Below, piece after piece: positions 51,891 through 61,037 of a stretch of 64,000 nt of DNA. The translations under genes and the position numbers were made by a program. Numbering within the stretch: the first letter of the stretch is position 1; each line of letters begins with the position of its first letter. This stretch comes from Streptomyces sp. NBC_01268 (GTDB taxonomy: Bacteria; Actinomycetota; Actinomycetes; Streptomycetales; Streptomycetaceae): contig NZ_CP108454.1 of the NCBI RefSeq assembly GCF_036240795.1, positions 620,001 to 684,000 on the forward strand, in the 5' to 3' direction. The notes below the pieces were generated by a model. The model worked only from the letters and a program-made list of their open reading frames with translations. It had not been told where the DNA came from and searched no databases.

Positions 51891-52919
51891 TCAGGACGAG
51901 TCCCGCAGCACCAACGTCGTCGGCAGCACGCGCCGCTGGGGCTCCGCCGCCTCCGCCGGGCCGGCGATCCGGTCGAGCACCATGCGGGCCATGGTCCGGC
52001 CCATCTCCTCGATGGGCTGGCGCACGCTGGTCAGCGGCGGGTCCATCAGGCGGGCCACGGCCGAGTCGTCCACGCCGACCAGGGCGACGTCCTCGGGGAC
52101 GCGGCGGCCCGCCTCGCGGAGCACGCCGCGCGCACCGGCCGCCATGACGTCGGAGGCGGCGAAGACGGCGTCCAGGCCGGGGCTGCGGGCGAGCAGTTCG
52201 CGCATGGCCCTGCGGCCGCCGTCCTCGGTGAAGTCACCGGTGGAGACGAGGAGTTCGTCGGGTTCGAGGCCGGCCGCGGCGATGCCCTCGCGGTAGCCGT
52301 CGAGGCGGGCCTTGGCCGCGTACATGTCGAGGGGGCCGGTGATGGTGGCGATCCTGCGGCGGCCGCGCGCGGCGAGGTGGGCGACGGCGGCCCGGCCCGC
52401 GCCCGTGTTGTCGGAGTCGACGTAGGCAGCGGACTCGTCGGCGGTGCGCCGGCCGCCCAGGACGACCGGGAGGCCGAGCTCGCGGACGAGGTCGGGCAGC
52501 GGGTCGTCGGCGTGCACGGAGGTGAGCAGCACGCCGTCCACCCGCTGGGCGGCGAGGTACTGCTCGAAGCGCTGCCGCTCCCGCTCGGTGCGGACCAGGG
52601 TGAGCAGCAACTGCTTGTCGGCCTCGCCGAGTTCGGCGCTGACCCCGCGGATGATGTCGAGGAAGTAGGGCTCGGCGAAGAGCCGGGCCTCGGTCTCGGG
52701 GATGACCAGGGCGATGGCGTCGGTGCGGCTGCCGGCGAGGGCGCGGGCGGCCTGGTTGGGCACGTAGCCGAGTTCCTCGATGGCCCGGTGGACGGCCTGG
52801 CGGGCCTGTTCGCTGACCCGCGGCGAGCCGTTGATCACCCGGGAGACGGTGCCCCGGCCGACCCCGGCCCTGGCGGCGACCTCCTCCAGCGTGGGCCTGC
52901 CACTCTGCCGTCCGTTCAC
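51891..52919 (-). CDS. cebR: LacI family cellobiose-responsive repressor
   Basis: A 342-residue LacI regulator. I use GTG 52919 with GGGGAG ten bases upstream, because the HTH starts soon after (RPTLEEVAARAGVGRGTVSR); ATG 52955 is an in-frame alternative. The hinge helix region is YVPNQAARALAG. The sugar-binding domain (about 60-335) has VDSDNTGAGRAAVAHL and DDSAVARLMDPPLTSVRQP. CebR blocks cellulase and cebEFG genes until cello-oligosaccharide, chiefly cellobiose, releases it from TGGGAGCGCTCCCA sites. Two such sites lie between it and cebE. Identity rests on LacI features plus the neighbourhood and boxes. Confidence 0.92.
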   Translation of the reverse strand: MNGRQSGRPTLEEVAARAGVGRGTVSRVINGSPRVSEQARQAVHRAIEELGYVPNQAARALAGSRTDAIALVIPETEARLFAEPYFLDIIRGVSAELGEADKQLLLTLVRTERERQRFEQYLAAQRVDGVLLTSVHADDPLPDLVRELGLPVVLGGRRTADESAAYVDSDNTGAGRAAVAHLAARGRRRIATITGPLDMYAAKARLDGYREGIAAAGLEPDELLVSTGDFTEDGGRRAMRELLARSPGLDAVFAASDVMAAGARGVLREAGRRVPEDVALVGVDDSAVARLMDPPLTSVRQPIEEMGRTMARMVLDRIAGPAEAAEPQRRVLPTTLVLRDSS

Positions 52920-53027
52920 GACCTTCGTACTCCCCTCGTGCGGGCCTCGGCCCATCCGCCGATCTGGTCAAGATAGGCCACGATCGGCGCTCCCGTCAGA
53001 ATCGGGCGCCGTTCGGTACCCGAACGA

Positions 53028-53041
53028 TGGGAGCGCTCCCA
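53028..53041. promoter_or_regulatory. CebR operator near cebR
   Basis: A perfect CebR box, TGGGAGCGCTCCCA, 109 bp upstream of the cebR start; probably mediates autoregulation. Confidence 0.92.
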
Positions 53042-53150
53042 CATTAGCGGATTCCCGGCACAGGCCCCGTCGGCCCCCGCCCGGCGACGAATCCGCGTTC
53101 ATGTCTTGACACCGGCACCCGGGAGGCAGGAACCTTCCGGCAACGACGAC

Positions 53151-53166
53151 GTGGGAGCGCTCCCAC
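53151..53166. promoter_or_regulatory. CebR operator upstream of cebE
   Basis: GTGGGAGCGCTCCCAC, a 16-bp palindrome with the canonical box, 134 bp before cebE. Between it and the cebR-side box are 110 bp. The rest of the 380-bp cebR-cebE gap shows nothing else recognisable. Confidence 0.92.
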
Positions 53167-53299
53167 CCAGGGGCGCTCAGGACGCTGCCTGTCCGACCGC
53201 ACCGACGTCGTGACCGGTCCCGACCGCCCGAGCCGAGCCGTGAGAGCCGTCCGGACCCCCTGGCGCACAACGAGCACCACCTTGGACGAGGAGAGTGGA

Positions 53300-54643
53300 A
53301 TGCGCACTTCCAGCAGCAGACGGACGCCCGGCCGCACACGCCGAACCGTGCTCGCGGCCGTCACCGCCCTGGCGGCCGGCACGGCCCTGCTCACCGGTTG
53401 CGGCGGCGACGGGGCGGACGCCGCCGACGACGGGACCATCACGCTGCGGATCGGCACCTTCGGTTCGTTCGGCTACGACGACAAGACGGGCGCCAAGCTG
53501 TACGCCGAGTACGAGAAGGCGCACCCCGGAATCAAGATCGTCGAGTCGAACGTGGCCGACGGCCAGAAGTACTGGGACACGCTCAAGCTGCGCCTCTCCC
53601 GCAACAGCGGCCTCGCCGACATCCAGGCCGTCGAGGTCGGCTACATAGCCGAGGCCACCGGCTCCTCGATGGCGGACAAGTGGGTGGACCTGTCCAAGAG
53701 CGGCGGCGCGGACCTGGGAGCCTTCCTCGACTGGAAGGTCAAGCAGGCCACCACCGCCGACGGCAAGGTCATCGGCCTCGGCACCGACATCGGCCCCATG
53801 GCCATCTGCTACAACAAGGAGCTCTTCGCCCAGGCCAAGCTGCCCACCGAGCGCACCGAGGTCGGCAGGCTCTGGACCGGGGACTGGTCGAAGTTCCTGG
53901 AGACCGGTCGGACGTACCAGAAGAACGCCCCCGCCGGCACCTCCTTCCACGACTCCGCGAGCGGTCTGTTCAACGCCGTCATCTCCAGCGAGCCGGAGCA
54001 GTACGCGAACACGAGCGGGCAGCTCGCCTGGGAGGACAGTCCCGGCGTGAAGAAGGCCTGGGACACCGCCGTCGCGGCGGCGCGCGGTGGACTCACCGCC
54101 AAGCTGCGCCAGTTCGACGAGAAGGGCACCTGGAACGCCGCGTTCAAGAACTCGAAGTTCGCGACGGTCGCCTGCCCCAGCTGGATGACCGGCATCATCA
54201 AGGACCAGGCGGGCGCCGGCAACCAGGGGAAGTGGGACATCGCCGCGCCGCCCGTGGCCGGCAACTGGGGCGGCTCCTTCCTCGCCGTCCCCAAGTCGGG
54301 CAAGCACGCCAAGGAGGCCGCGGAGCTGGCCGCCTGGCTCACCGCCCCGGCCCAGCACGCCAAGGTCTTCGCCGTGAACGGCAACATCCCGTCGACCAAG
54401 GACACCCTGTCCTCGGCCGCGGTGGTGGGCGCCAAGCTGCCCTACTTCGGCGACACCCCGGTCGGTGAGATCTTCGCCGCCGCGGCCGCGAACATCCGCC
54501 CGGCGCCGATCAGCCGCTGGGACGGGCAGATGAAGACCTTCCTCACCGACAACGGCATCCTCGACATCGAGCAGCGCGGCACGGACCCGGCGAAGGCCTG
54601 GGAGAACGTCAGGAAGCTGGCCGAGGACAAGATCGCCCAGTAG
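53300..54643 (+). CDS. cebE: cello-oligosaccharide ABC transporter substrate-binding lipoprotein
   Basis: A 447-residue lipoprotein from ATG 53300 with GAGGAGAG upstream. A twin-arginine-like signal (SRRTPGRTRRTVLAA) ends at the lipobox LLTGC, Cys34. The mature protein is an extracellular solute-binding protein of cluster B (ITLRIGTFGSFGYDDKTGAK). It captures cellobiose and cellotriose at the cell surface for CebFG. It is the first gene of cebEFG-bglC, behind a CebR box. The ATPase MsiK, shared by sugar importers in streptomycetes, is not in the window. Confidence 0.93.
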   Translation: MRTSSSRRTPGRTRRTVLAAVTALAAGTALLTGCGGDGADAADDGTITLRIGTFGSFGYDDKTGAKLYAEYEKAHPGIKIVESNVADGQKYWDTLKLRLSRNSGLADIQAVEVGYIAEATGSSMADKWVDLSKSGGADLGAFLDWKVKQATTADGKVIGLGTDIGPMAICYNKELFAQAKLPTERTEVGRLWTGDWSKFLETGRTYQKNAPAGTSFHDSASGLFNAVISSEPEQYANTSGQLAWEDSPGVKKAWDTAVAAARGGLTAKLRQFDEKGTWNAAFKNSKFATVACPSWMTGIIKDQAGAGNQGKWDIAAPPVAGNWGGSFLAVPKSGKHAKEAAELAAWLTAPAQHAKVFAVNGNIPSTKDTLSSAAVVGAKLPYFGDTPVGEIFAAAAANIRPAPISRWDGQMKTFLTDNGILDIEQRGTDPAKAWENVRKLAEDKIAQ

Positions 54644-54720
54644 CGGGAGGCGCGCGGCGGCCCGCCTCCGGGTCGCCGCCATCCGCCCCCCCGTACGCTC
54701 CGACCTGGAAGGACGCCCTC

Positions 54721-55725
54721 GTGGCCACCTCCGTACGGGCGAGGAACGGCGGCTCGTCGTCGCCCGACGCACCGCCCTCCCCCACCCCGCGCCCGGACGC
54801 CGCCCGTTCCGGCTCCGCCCGCCGTGCCCGGCTCTACCGCTGGGACCTGAAGGCGACCCCGTACCTCTTCGTCGCCCCCTTCTTCCTGACCTTCGCCGCC
54901 TTCGGCCTCTTCCCCCTGCTCTACACGGGCTGGCTCTCGCTCAACCGGGTCGAGCTCGGCGGCGATCCGCGGTGGAAGGGCCTGGAGAACTACACCGACC
55001 TGGCCACCAGCGAGTTCTTCTGGAACGCGCTGGCCAACACCTTCACCATCGGGCTGATCTCGACCGTCCCCCAGCTGCTCATGGCCCTGGGACTCGCCCA
55101 CCTGCTCAACTACCGCCTGCGCGGCCGCGGTTTCTTCCGGGTCGCCGTCCTCGCCCCCTACGCGACCTCGATCGCGGCGGCCACCCTGGTCTTCGCCCAG
55201 CTCTTCAACACCGACTACGGGCTCATCAACTCGGCCCTCGGCTGGGTGGGCTTCGACCCGGTCGACTGGGAGGCGTCGAAGTGGCCCGCGCAGATCGCCA
55301 TCTCGACGATCGTGATCTGGCGCTGGACCGGCTACAACGCCCTGATCTACCTGGCCGCCATGCAGGCGGTCCCGCAGGACCTGTACGAGGCGGCGGCCCT
55401 CGACGGGGCCTCGCGCTGGCGCCAGTTCCTGAGCGTGACGATCCCCTCGATCCGGCCCACCATCCTCTTCACCGTCATCGTCTCCACCATCGGTGCCACC
55501 CAGCTGTTCGGCGAGCCGATGCTCTACGGCGGCAGCGTCGGCATCTCGGGCGGCAGCGGCAACCAGTTCCAGACGCTCAGCCTGCTCATGTACGAGAAGG
55601 GCTGGGTCACCGGCGCCCTGGGCCAGGCCTCCGCCATCGCCTGGGTGATGCTGCTGCTGCTCCTGCTCGTCGGCGGCGTCCAGTCGCTCGTCGCCCGTTC
55701 GCAACGCAAGAAGCTGGGGGGCTGA
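54721..55725 (+). CDS. cebF: cello-oligosaccharide ABC transporter permease
   Basis: A 334-residue permease from GTG 54721 with GGAAGGA upstream. A Ser/Pro/Arg-rich cytoplasmic lead of about 40 residues precedes six membrane helices. The EAA loop, AAALDGASRWRQFLSVTIPS, contacts the ATPase. Together with CebG it forms the membrane channel. It lies 77 bp downstream of cebE and three bases before cebG. Confidence 0.93.
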   Translation: MATSVRARNGGSSSPDAPPSPTPRPDAARSGSARRARLYRWDLKATPYLFVAPFFLTFAAFGLFPLLYTGWLSLNRVELGGDPRWKGLENYTDLATSEFFWNALANTFTIGLISTVPQLLMALGLAHLLNYRLRGRGFFRVAVLAPYATSIAAATLVFAQLFNTDYGLINSALGWVGFDPVDWEASKWPAQIAISTIVIWRWTGYNALIYLAAMQAVPQDLYEAAALDGASRWRQFLSVTIPSIRPTILFTVIVSTIGATQLFGEPMLYGGSVGISGGSGNQFQTLSLLMYEKGWVTGALGQASAIAWVMLLLLLLVGGVQSLVARSQRKKLGG

Positions 55726-55728
55726 CCC

Positions 55729-56586
55729 ATGGCCCGTACTCTCCTGAGGCAGTCGGCCGGCCGGCAGCACCACGCGGGTCCGCTGACCTACGTCCTGCTC
55801 GGCGTCGCCGCGCTGTTCTCGCTCTTCCCCCTCTACTGGAACCTCGTCGCCGCCTCGCACAGCGGCGAGCGGGTGGTGGAGGCCCCCGCGCCGCTGCTGC
55901 CCGGGCCGCGCCTCTTCGACAACCTGTCCTTCGCCTGGAACCAGGTCGACATGGGCGAGGCCCTGGTCAACACGACGGTGGTCGCCTCGCTCGTCGCCCT
56001 GTCGACGGTCCTGTTCGCCACGCTCGCCGGTTTCGCCTTCGCCAAGCTGCGCTTCAAGGGGCGGGGCGCCCTGTTGACGCTGGTCGTGGCGACGATGACC
56101 GTTCCACCGCAGCTCAGCGTGATCCCGCTGTACCGGATCATCACCGACCTGGGCTGGGTCGACCAGCTCCAGTCGGTGGTCCTGCCCTCGCTGGTGGCCG
56201 CGTTCGGCGTGTTCTTCATGCGCCAGTACCTCGTCGAGGCGCTGCCCGTCGAGCTGGTCGAGGCGGCCCGGATGGACGGCGCGCACTCGCTGCGCATCGT
56301 CTGGCACGTGGTCTTCCCGGTGGCCCGGCCCGCGATGGCCGTGCTCGGCATGCTGGTGTTCGTGCAGGCGTGGAACGACTTCTTCTGGCCGTTCATCGCG
56401 CTCACCCCGGATGGCAGCCCCACCCTCCAGGTGGCGCTCGCCGGGCTGGGCGCGGGCAACCACACGGTCGACCAGGCCGTGGTGCTGACCGGCGCCCTGA
56501 TCTCCACGGTGCCGCTGCTGCTGGTGTTCGCCGTGCTCGGCAAGCACATCGTCGGCGGGATCACCGCGGGCGCGGTCAAGAGCTGA
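55729..56586 (+). CDS. cebG: cello-oligosaccharide ABC transporter permease
   Basis: A 285-residue permease from ATG 55729, three bases after cebF. Six membrane helices are visible, with EAA loop [20 protein letters not shown]. It is the second half of the CebEFG importer. The 100-bp gap to bglC has a pyrimidine-rich tract with TTCTCCGTTCCTC repeated at a 16-bp interval and a CebR-like box at its end, so bglC can be expressed with or apart from the transporter. Confidence 0.93.
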   Translation: MARTLLRQSAGRQHHAGPLTYVLLGVAALFSLFPLYWNLVAASHSGERVVEAPAPLLPGPRLFDNLSFAWNQVDMGEALVNTTVVASLVALSTVLFATLAGFAFAKLRFKGRGALLTLVVATMTVPPQLSVIPLYRIITDLGWVDQLQSVVLPSLVAAFGVFFMRQYLVEALPVELVEAARMDGAHSLRIVWHVVFPVARPAMAVLGMLVFVQAWNDFFWPFIALTPDGSPTLQVALAGLGAGNHTVDQAVVLTGALISTVPLLLVFAVLGKHIVGGITAGAVKS

Positions 56587-56671
56587 CCCCGCCCCATCGC
56601 GCCCCTCATCTCCCCCGTCCCTCGCTTTCTCCGTTCCTCGCCTTCTCCGTTCCTCTTGTCGTCCTCTGCGT

Positions 56672-56685
56672 TGGGAGCGCTCTCC
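56672..56685. promoter_or_regulatory. CebR-type operator overlapping the bglC ribosome site
   Basis: TGGGAGCGCTCTCC matches the CebR box at 12 of 14 positions and ends one base before the bglC ATG. Its TGGGAG half doubles as the ribosome-binding region, so bound CebR would block directly at the start of the gene. Confidence 0.8.
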
Positions 56686-56686
56686 T

Positions 56687-58132
56687 ATGACCGCGTCCGA
56701 GACCCGGCCGCTCACCGCCGTCCGCCGATTCCCGTCCGACTTCCTGTGGGGCGCCGCCACCGCCGCGTACCAGATCGAGGGCGCGGCGGCCGAGGACGGG
56801 CGCACACCGTCCATCTGGGACACCTTCTCGCACACCCCGGGGAAGGTCTTCCAGGGCCACACCGGCGATGTGGCCGTCGACCACTACCACCGCTTCCGCG
56901 AGGACGTCCGGCTGATGGGCGAACTCGGTCTGAACGCCTACCGGTTCTCCGTCTCCTGGTCGCGGGTCCAGCCGACCGGGCGGGGTCCGGCCGTCCAGAA
57001 GGGCCTCGACTTCTACCGGCGGCTCGTCGACGAGCTGCTCGCGGCGGGGATCGAACCGGCGCTCACGCTGTACCACTGGGACCTGCCGCAGGAGCTGGAG
57101 GACGCGGGGGGCTGGCCGGAGCGGGCGACGGCGGAGCGCTTCGCCGCGTACGCGGGTCTGATGGCCGACGCCCTGGGCGACCGGGTCACCCGATGGACCA
57201 CGCTCAACGAACCCTGGTGCTCGGCCTTCCTGGGCTACGGTTCCGGCGTGCACGCCCCGGGCCGCACCGACCCGGTGGCCGCGCTGCGGGCCGCCCACCA
57301 CCTCAACCTGGGGCACGGGCTCGCCGTACAGGCGCTGCGGTCGGCGCTGCCGGCCGGGGCGAAGCTGGCGGTCTCGCTCAACCTGCACGAGGTGCGCCCG
57401 CTGACGCCGTCGGCCGCGGACCGGGAGGCGGCCCGTCGGATCGACACCGTCGGCAACGGGGTGTGGCTGGGCCCGATGCTGGACGGCGCCTACCCCGAGG
57501 AGCTGTTCGCCGACACGGCGCGCCTGACCGACTGGGCGTTCGTCCGGGACGGGGACACGGCGACGGCCGGGCAGCCGCTGGACTGGCTGGGCATCAACTA
57601 CTACACGCCGACGGTGGTCTCGCGGGTCGCCGAGGGCGAGGAGAAGCCGCAGGACGACGGGCACGGCAACAGCGCGCACTCCCCCTGGCCGGGCGCCGAC
57701 GACGTCGCCTTCCACCAGGCGGACGGCGAGCGCACGGCGATGGGCTGGCCCGTGGACCCGGACGGGCTCTACGACCTGCTCACCCGGGTCTCGGAGCGCT
57801 ACCCGGGACTGCCGCTGGTGGTCAGCGAGAACGGTGCCGCCTACGAGGACGTGGTCGGCCCGGACGGCTCGGTGCACGACCCGGAGCGCACGGCGTACGT
57901 CCACGCCCATCTGCGGGCGGTGCACCGGGCGGTGACGGACGGGGCCGAGGTGGCCGGGTACTTCCTGTGGTCGCTGCTCGACAACTTCGAGTGGGCGTAC
58001 GGCTACGCGAAGCGGTTCGGCGCGGTGCACGTCGACTACGGGACGCTGCGCAGGACGCCGAAGTCCAGCGCCCGCTGGTACGCGCGGGTGGCCCGCTCCG
58101 GGGAACTGCTCGCGCCGGGCGCGGAGGGCTGA
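56687..58132 (+). CDS. bglC: GH1 beta-glucosidase
   Basis: A 481-residue cytosolic GH1 enzyme from ATG 56687. The N-terminal family signature is [20 protein letters not shown]. The acid/base is Glu175 in TTLNEPWC and the nucleophile Glu381 in [29 protein letters not shown] supplies the aglycone and glucose contacts near the C-terminus. There is no signal peptide, so it hydrolyses cellobiose and cello-oligosaccharides after uptake by CebEFG, releasing glucose and also removing the CebR inducer. It is the last gene of the ceb cluster, with a CebR-type box over its start. Confidence 0.95.
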   Translation: MTASETRPLTAVRRFPSDFLWGAATAAYQIEGAAAEDGRTPSIWDTFSHTPGKVFQGHTGDVAVDHYHRFREDVRLMGELGLNAYRFSVSWSRVQPTGRGPAVQKGLDFYRRLVDELLAAGIEPALTLYHWDLPQELEDAGGWPERATAERFAAYAGLMADALGDRVTRWTTLNEPWCSAFLGYGSGVHAPGRTDPVAALRAAHHLNLGHGLAVQALRSALPAGAKLAVSLNLHEVRPLTPSAADREAARRIDTVGNGVWLGPMLDGAYPEELFADTARLTDWAFVRDGDTATAGQPLDWLGINYYTPTVVSRVAEGEEKPQDDGHGNSAHSPWPGADDVAFHQADGERTAMGWPVDPDGLYDLLTRVSERYPGLPLVVSENGAAYEDVVGPDGSVHDPERTAYVHAHLRAVHRAVTDGAEVAGYFLWSLLDNFEWAYGYAKRFGAVHVDYGTLRRTPKSSARWYARVARSGELLAPGAEG

Positions 58133-58149
58133 GTCCGGCGCGAGAGGTA

Positions 58150-58181
58150 CGGTTCGGAGCGGGGGCGCACGCCCGGAACCG
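58150..58181. terminator. hairpin after bglC
   Basis: CGGTTC and GAACCG enclose GGGC-GCAC-GCCC (58150-58181), 18 bp past the bglC stop. It may instead lie in the leader of the next gene, which starts at 58209. Confidence 0.5.
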
Positions 58182-58208
58182 TATCGTCTCGGAGGAAGTG
58201 CACGAGGA

Positions 58209-58853
58209 ATGGCCGTCATTCACAAGACCACGATGCAGCCGACCAAGCTGGAGCTCCTGGAGAGCTGGCTCCCGACGCGGCCCTGGTACCTGGGCCGCGA
58301 GGGGGCCGTGCCCGTACTGGAGAAGGCGGGCGGCTTCCGTCTCGACGACCCGGAGGGCGAGGTGGGCATCGAGTTCATGGTGGTCGCCGACTCCTCGGGC
58401 GAGGAGACCCACGCCTATCTGCTGCCGCTGACCTATCGGGGGGCGCCGCTGGAGGGCGCGGAGGGCGCGCTGATCGGGACGTCCGAGCACGGTGTGCTGG
58501 GCACCCGGTGGGTGTACGACGGGGCGCACGACCCGGTCCTGCTGGGCGAGTTGACGGCCCTGCTCGAAGGCCGGTCGGTCCCGCAGGCGCAGAGCCTGAC
58601 CGACGTCCCGGACCCGACCGTCGCGGCCTCCTTCGACGGGTCGGGCACCTGGGACACGAGCGCCGCACCGGGCGTCGAGGACGGGGCGTACGGCACCGAC
58701 GTGCGGCTCGGCGCGGGCGCGCCGCTGCTGCGGGTCGTGCGGGTCCTCGATCCCAAGGTGTCCGGGTCGCGGGGCGAGGTGACGGCCGGCTGGCACCTGC
58801 CGGACGGCGAGGAGCTGCGCGGCGCGTACGTCGTGGTGTTCGACGCGGCCTGA
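58209..58853 (+). CDS. maltokinase N-terminal cap-like domain protein
   Basis: A 214-residue protein from ATG 58209 with GAGGAA upstream. LELLESWLPTRPWYLGREGA matches the N-terminal cap of maltokinases (Mak1/Pep2), which normally precedes a kinase domain, but the kinase part is missing: the protein ends after the cap-like beta domain (EVTAGWHLPDGEELRGAYVV). Stand-alone cap proteins are common in streptomycetes and of unknown role. It lies 76 bp after bglC and could be read through from it. Linking it to trehalose/alpha-glucan metabolism rests only on the fold. Confidence 0.8.
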   Translation: MAVIHKTTMQPTKLELLESWLPTRPWYLGREGAVPVLEKAGGFRLDDPEGEVGIEFMVVADSSGEETHAYLLPLTYRGAPLEGAEGALIGTSEHGVLGTRWVYDGAHDPVLLGELTALLEGRSVPQAQSLTDVPDPTVAASFDGSGTWDTSAAPGVEDGAYGTDVRLGAGAPLLRVVRVLDPKVSGSRGEVTAGWHLPDGEELRGAYVVVFDAA

Positions 58854-58918
58854 CGGGCAGCCGGCCGGCGTCCGGTCGGTTCCGCCGGCCTCGTCGGGCT
58901 CGGCCGGCCGCTTCGCGG

Positions 58919-59836
58919 TCAGAAGACGGACAGGCCGGTGATGGTGGTGAAGCGGTCGAGCGCGGCGACTCCGGCGACGGAGTTGCCGCGCTCGTCGAGG
59001 CCGGGGCTCCACACACAGAGGGTGCAGCGGCCCGGGACGACGGCGATGATGGCGCCGCCGACGCCGCTCTTGCCGGGCAGTCCGACCCGGTACGCGAAGT
59101 CGCCGGCGGCGTCGTAGGTGCCGCAGGTGAGCATGACGGCGTTGACCTGCTTGGCCTGGCTGCGGGTGAGCAGCCGGGAGCCGTCGGCGCGGATGCCGTG
59201 GCGGGCGAGGAAGCCGGTGGCGAGTGCCAGGTCGGCGCAGGAGGCCTCGACGGAGCACTGGCGGAAGTACTCGCGCAGCAGGGTCGGCACGGGGTTGGCG
59301 ATGTTGTCGTAGCTCGCCATGAAGTGGGCGAGGGCGGCGTTGCGGTCGCCGTGCGCGGTCTCGGACGCGGCGACGTCGCGGTCGAAGTCGAGGTCGTGGT
59401 TGCCGCTCTCGGCGCGCAGGAAGTCGAGGAGGACGCCGGAGGCGTCGCCGGTCATCCGGTGGAGCTGGTCGGTGACGACGAGGGCGCCCGCGTTGATGAA
59501 CGGGTTGCGCGGGATGCCGTTCTCGTACTCCAGCTGGACGAGCGAGTTGAACGGGTTGCCGGAGGGTTCCCTGCCGACGTGGTCCCAGAGCGGGTCGCCC
59601 TTGCGGGCCAGCGCGAGGGCGAGGGTGAAGACCTTGGTGACGGACTGGGTGGAGAAGGGCTGCTGCCACTCCCCCACGCCGTACACGGTCCCGTCGAGTT
59701 CGGCGACGGCCATCCCGAAGCGGTGCGGGTCGGCTGAGGCCAGCGCGGGGATGTAGTCGGCGGGCCGGCCGCGGTCGGTGAGGCCCGTGATCTCCTCGGC
59801 GATCCGGTCCAGGACGGGTGCGAACGTCAACAGCAT
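58919..59836 (-). CDS. glsA: glutaminase A
   Basis: A 305-residue serine-type glutaminase. I start at ATG 59836; an in-frame GTG at 59842 is possible. Catalytic Ser65 and Lys68 lie in QSVTKVF, the beta-lactamase-fold SxxK pair; PRNPFINAGALV, YDNIAN and GKSGVGGAIIAVVPG follow as conserved segments. It hydrolyses L-glutamine to glutamate and ammonia in the cytosol. It is monocistronic and unrelated to its neighbours. A short GC-rich gap of 65 bp separates it from the convergent cap-like gene. Confidence 0.93.
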   Translation of the reverse strand: MLLTFAPVLDRIAEEITGLTDRGRPADYIPALASADPHRFGMAVAELDGTVYGVGEWQQPFSTQSVTKVFTLALALARKGDPLWDHVGREPSGNPFNSLVQLEYENGIPRNPFINAGALVVTDQLHRMTGDASGVLLDFLRAESGNHDLDFDRDVAASETAHGDRNAALAHFMASYDNIANPVPTLLREYFRQCSVEASCADLALATGFLARHGIRADGSRLLTRSQAKQVNAVMLTCGTYDAAGDFAYRVGLPGKSGVGGAIIAVVPGRCTLCVWSPGLDERGNSVAGVAALDRFTTITGLSVF

Positions 59837-59959
59837 GATCACATCATGCGCCGGGCGGCCCCCGGGCGCTGTCGGTACCCCCGCCTATGATCGTTCCCGA
59901 TGCCGCTCGGAGCGGCGCCCGGCCGCGACGTGGCCGGTCACAGGAGGGGGAGTTCCATC

Positions 59960-60919
59960 ATGGGCGGTTCCACGAGACGCGCTCCGGCCGTACGGCGCCG
60001 AGGCCTGCGGCTGGCGCTGGCGGGGGCACTGGCCTCCGTGCTGCTTCCGGCGACGGCGGCCCAGGCGGAGACCCCGGCCCCGCGCACGTACACGGTCTGG
60101 CAGTGGAACGTGGCGGGGAACACGATCCACGACGGTTCCACGACCGACGGCATGGTCACGCAGGCGGCCGCGTCCGTGGTCAGCCGCTCGGCCGACTTCG
60201 CGGCCTTCAACGAGCTGTGTCAGGGGCAGTACAGCGCCCTGGTGGAGGAGCTGCGGGCCAAGGGCTGGCCGCAGAACGCGCAGAACTTCGCCCGGTTCGA
60301 GCCGAGCCGCCCGGCGGGCAACGCCTCGGTGTGCAAGGGCGAGGCGTTCGGGAACGCGCTGTTCAGCAAGCGCCCGCTGGGCGGCGCGGCCCGCATCGCG
60401 CTGCCGGACGACGGGACGGCCGAGAAGCGCAACCTGCTGTGCGCGCCGCTGACCGACGGCACGGCCACGCGGTTCTGCACGACGCACATCACGACGAGCC
60501 AGTCGTTCAACGTGGCCCAGCTGGAGTTCGTGCGGCAGAAGCTGGAGGAGTACGACGCGGCCGGGGAGACGACGCTGATCGCGGGCGACTTCAACGCCCA
60601 GCCGAGCTACGGCCGGCTGAACTCGTACTACTCCGCGAGCGTGGACACCCCGAACAACTCGAACAACACGGGCCGGTACCGGGAGCTCGACGACAACGAC
60701 CCGGACCACTGCCCCGGGTACGGGGAGTGGACGGCCGACGGCACGCCCGGCACGACGCCCCCGTGCGGCGGGAACGCCAAGATCGACCACATCTTCGTGC
60801 GGGAGAGCGCGCTGGCCGGTCCGTACAGCGCGGACTCGCTCGCGATCTCGACGAGCTGCACGGGCGTCGCGGCCTGCTCCGACCACCGGATACTCGTCGG
60901 TACGGTGACGGTCGGGTAG
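59960..60919 (+). CDS. secreted endonuclease/exonuclease/phosphatase family protein
   Basis: A 319-residue secreted protein from ATG 59960 with AGGAGGGGGAG before it. The signal peptide is about 1-36 (LRLALAGALASVLLPATAAQA). The mature EEP fold shows VWQWNVAGNTI, FNELCQ (metal-binding Glu), TTHITT (His), LIAGDFNAQPS and KIDHIFV with CSDHRILVG (catalytic Asp-His). Four to six cysteines suggest disulphides. It could be an extracellular nuclease, phosphodiesterase or sphingomyelinase-like enzyme; the substrate cannot be chosen. It is divergent from glsA. Confidence 0.88.
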   Translation: MGGSTRRAPAVRRRGLRLALAGALASVLLPATAAQAETPAPRTYTVWQWNVAGNTIHDGSTTDGMVTQAAASVVSRSADFAAFNELCQGQYSALVEELRAKGWPQNAQNFARFEPSRPAGNASVCKGEAFGNALFSKRPLGGAARIALPDDGTAEKRNLLCAPLTDGTATRFCTTHITTSQSFNVAQLEFVRQKLEEYDAAGETTLIAGDFNAQPSYGRLNSYYSASVDTPNNSNNTGRYRELDDNDPDHCPGYGEWTADGTPGTTPPCGGNAKIDHIFVRESALAGPYSADSLAISTSCTGVAACSDHRILVGTVTVG

Positions 60920-61037
60920 CGGTGTCACCCGTCTGCGGCGGCCCGGCGTCCCGCCGATTCCCACGTACCGGCCCGACCGAGTGGCGAAGCCGGAAGGTCC
61001 GGGCGAGGGTGGCGTGGGGGGACGGACCGAGAGTGAG

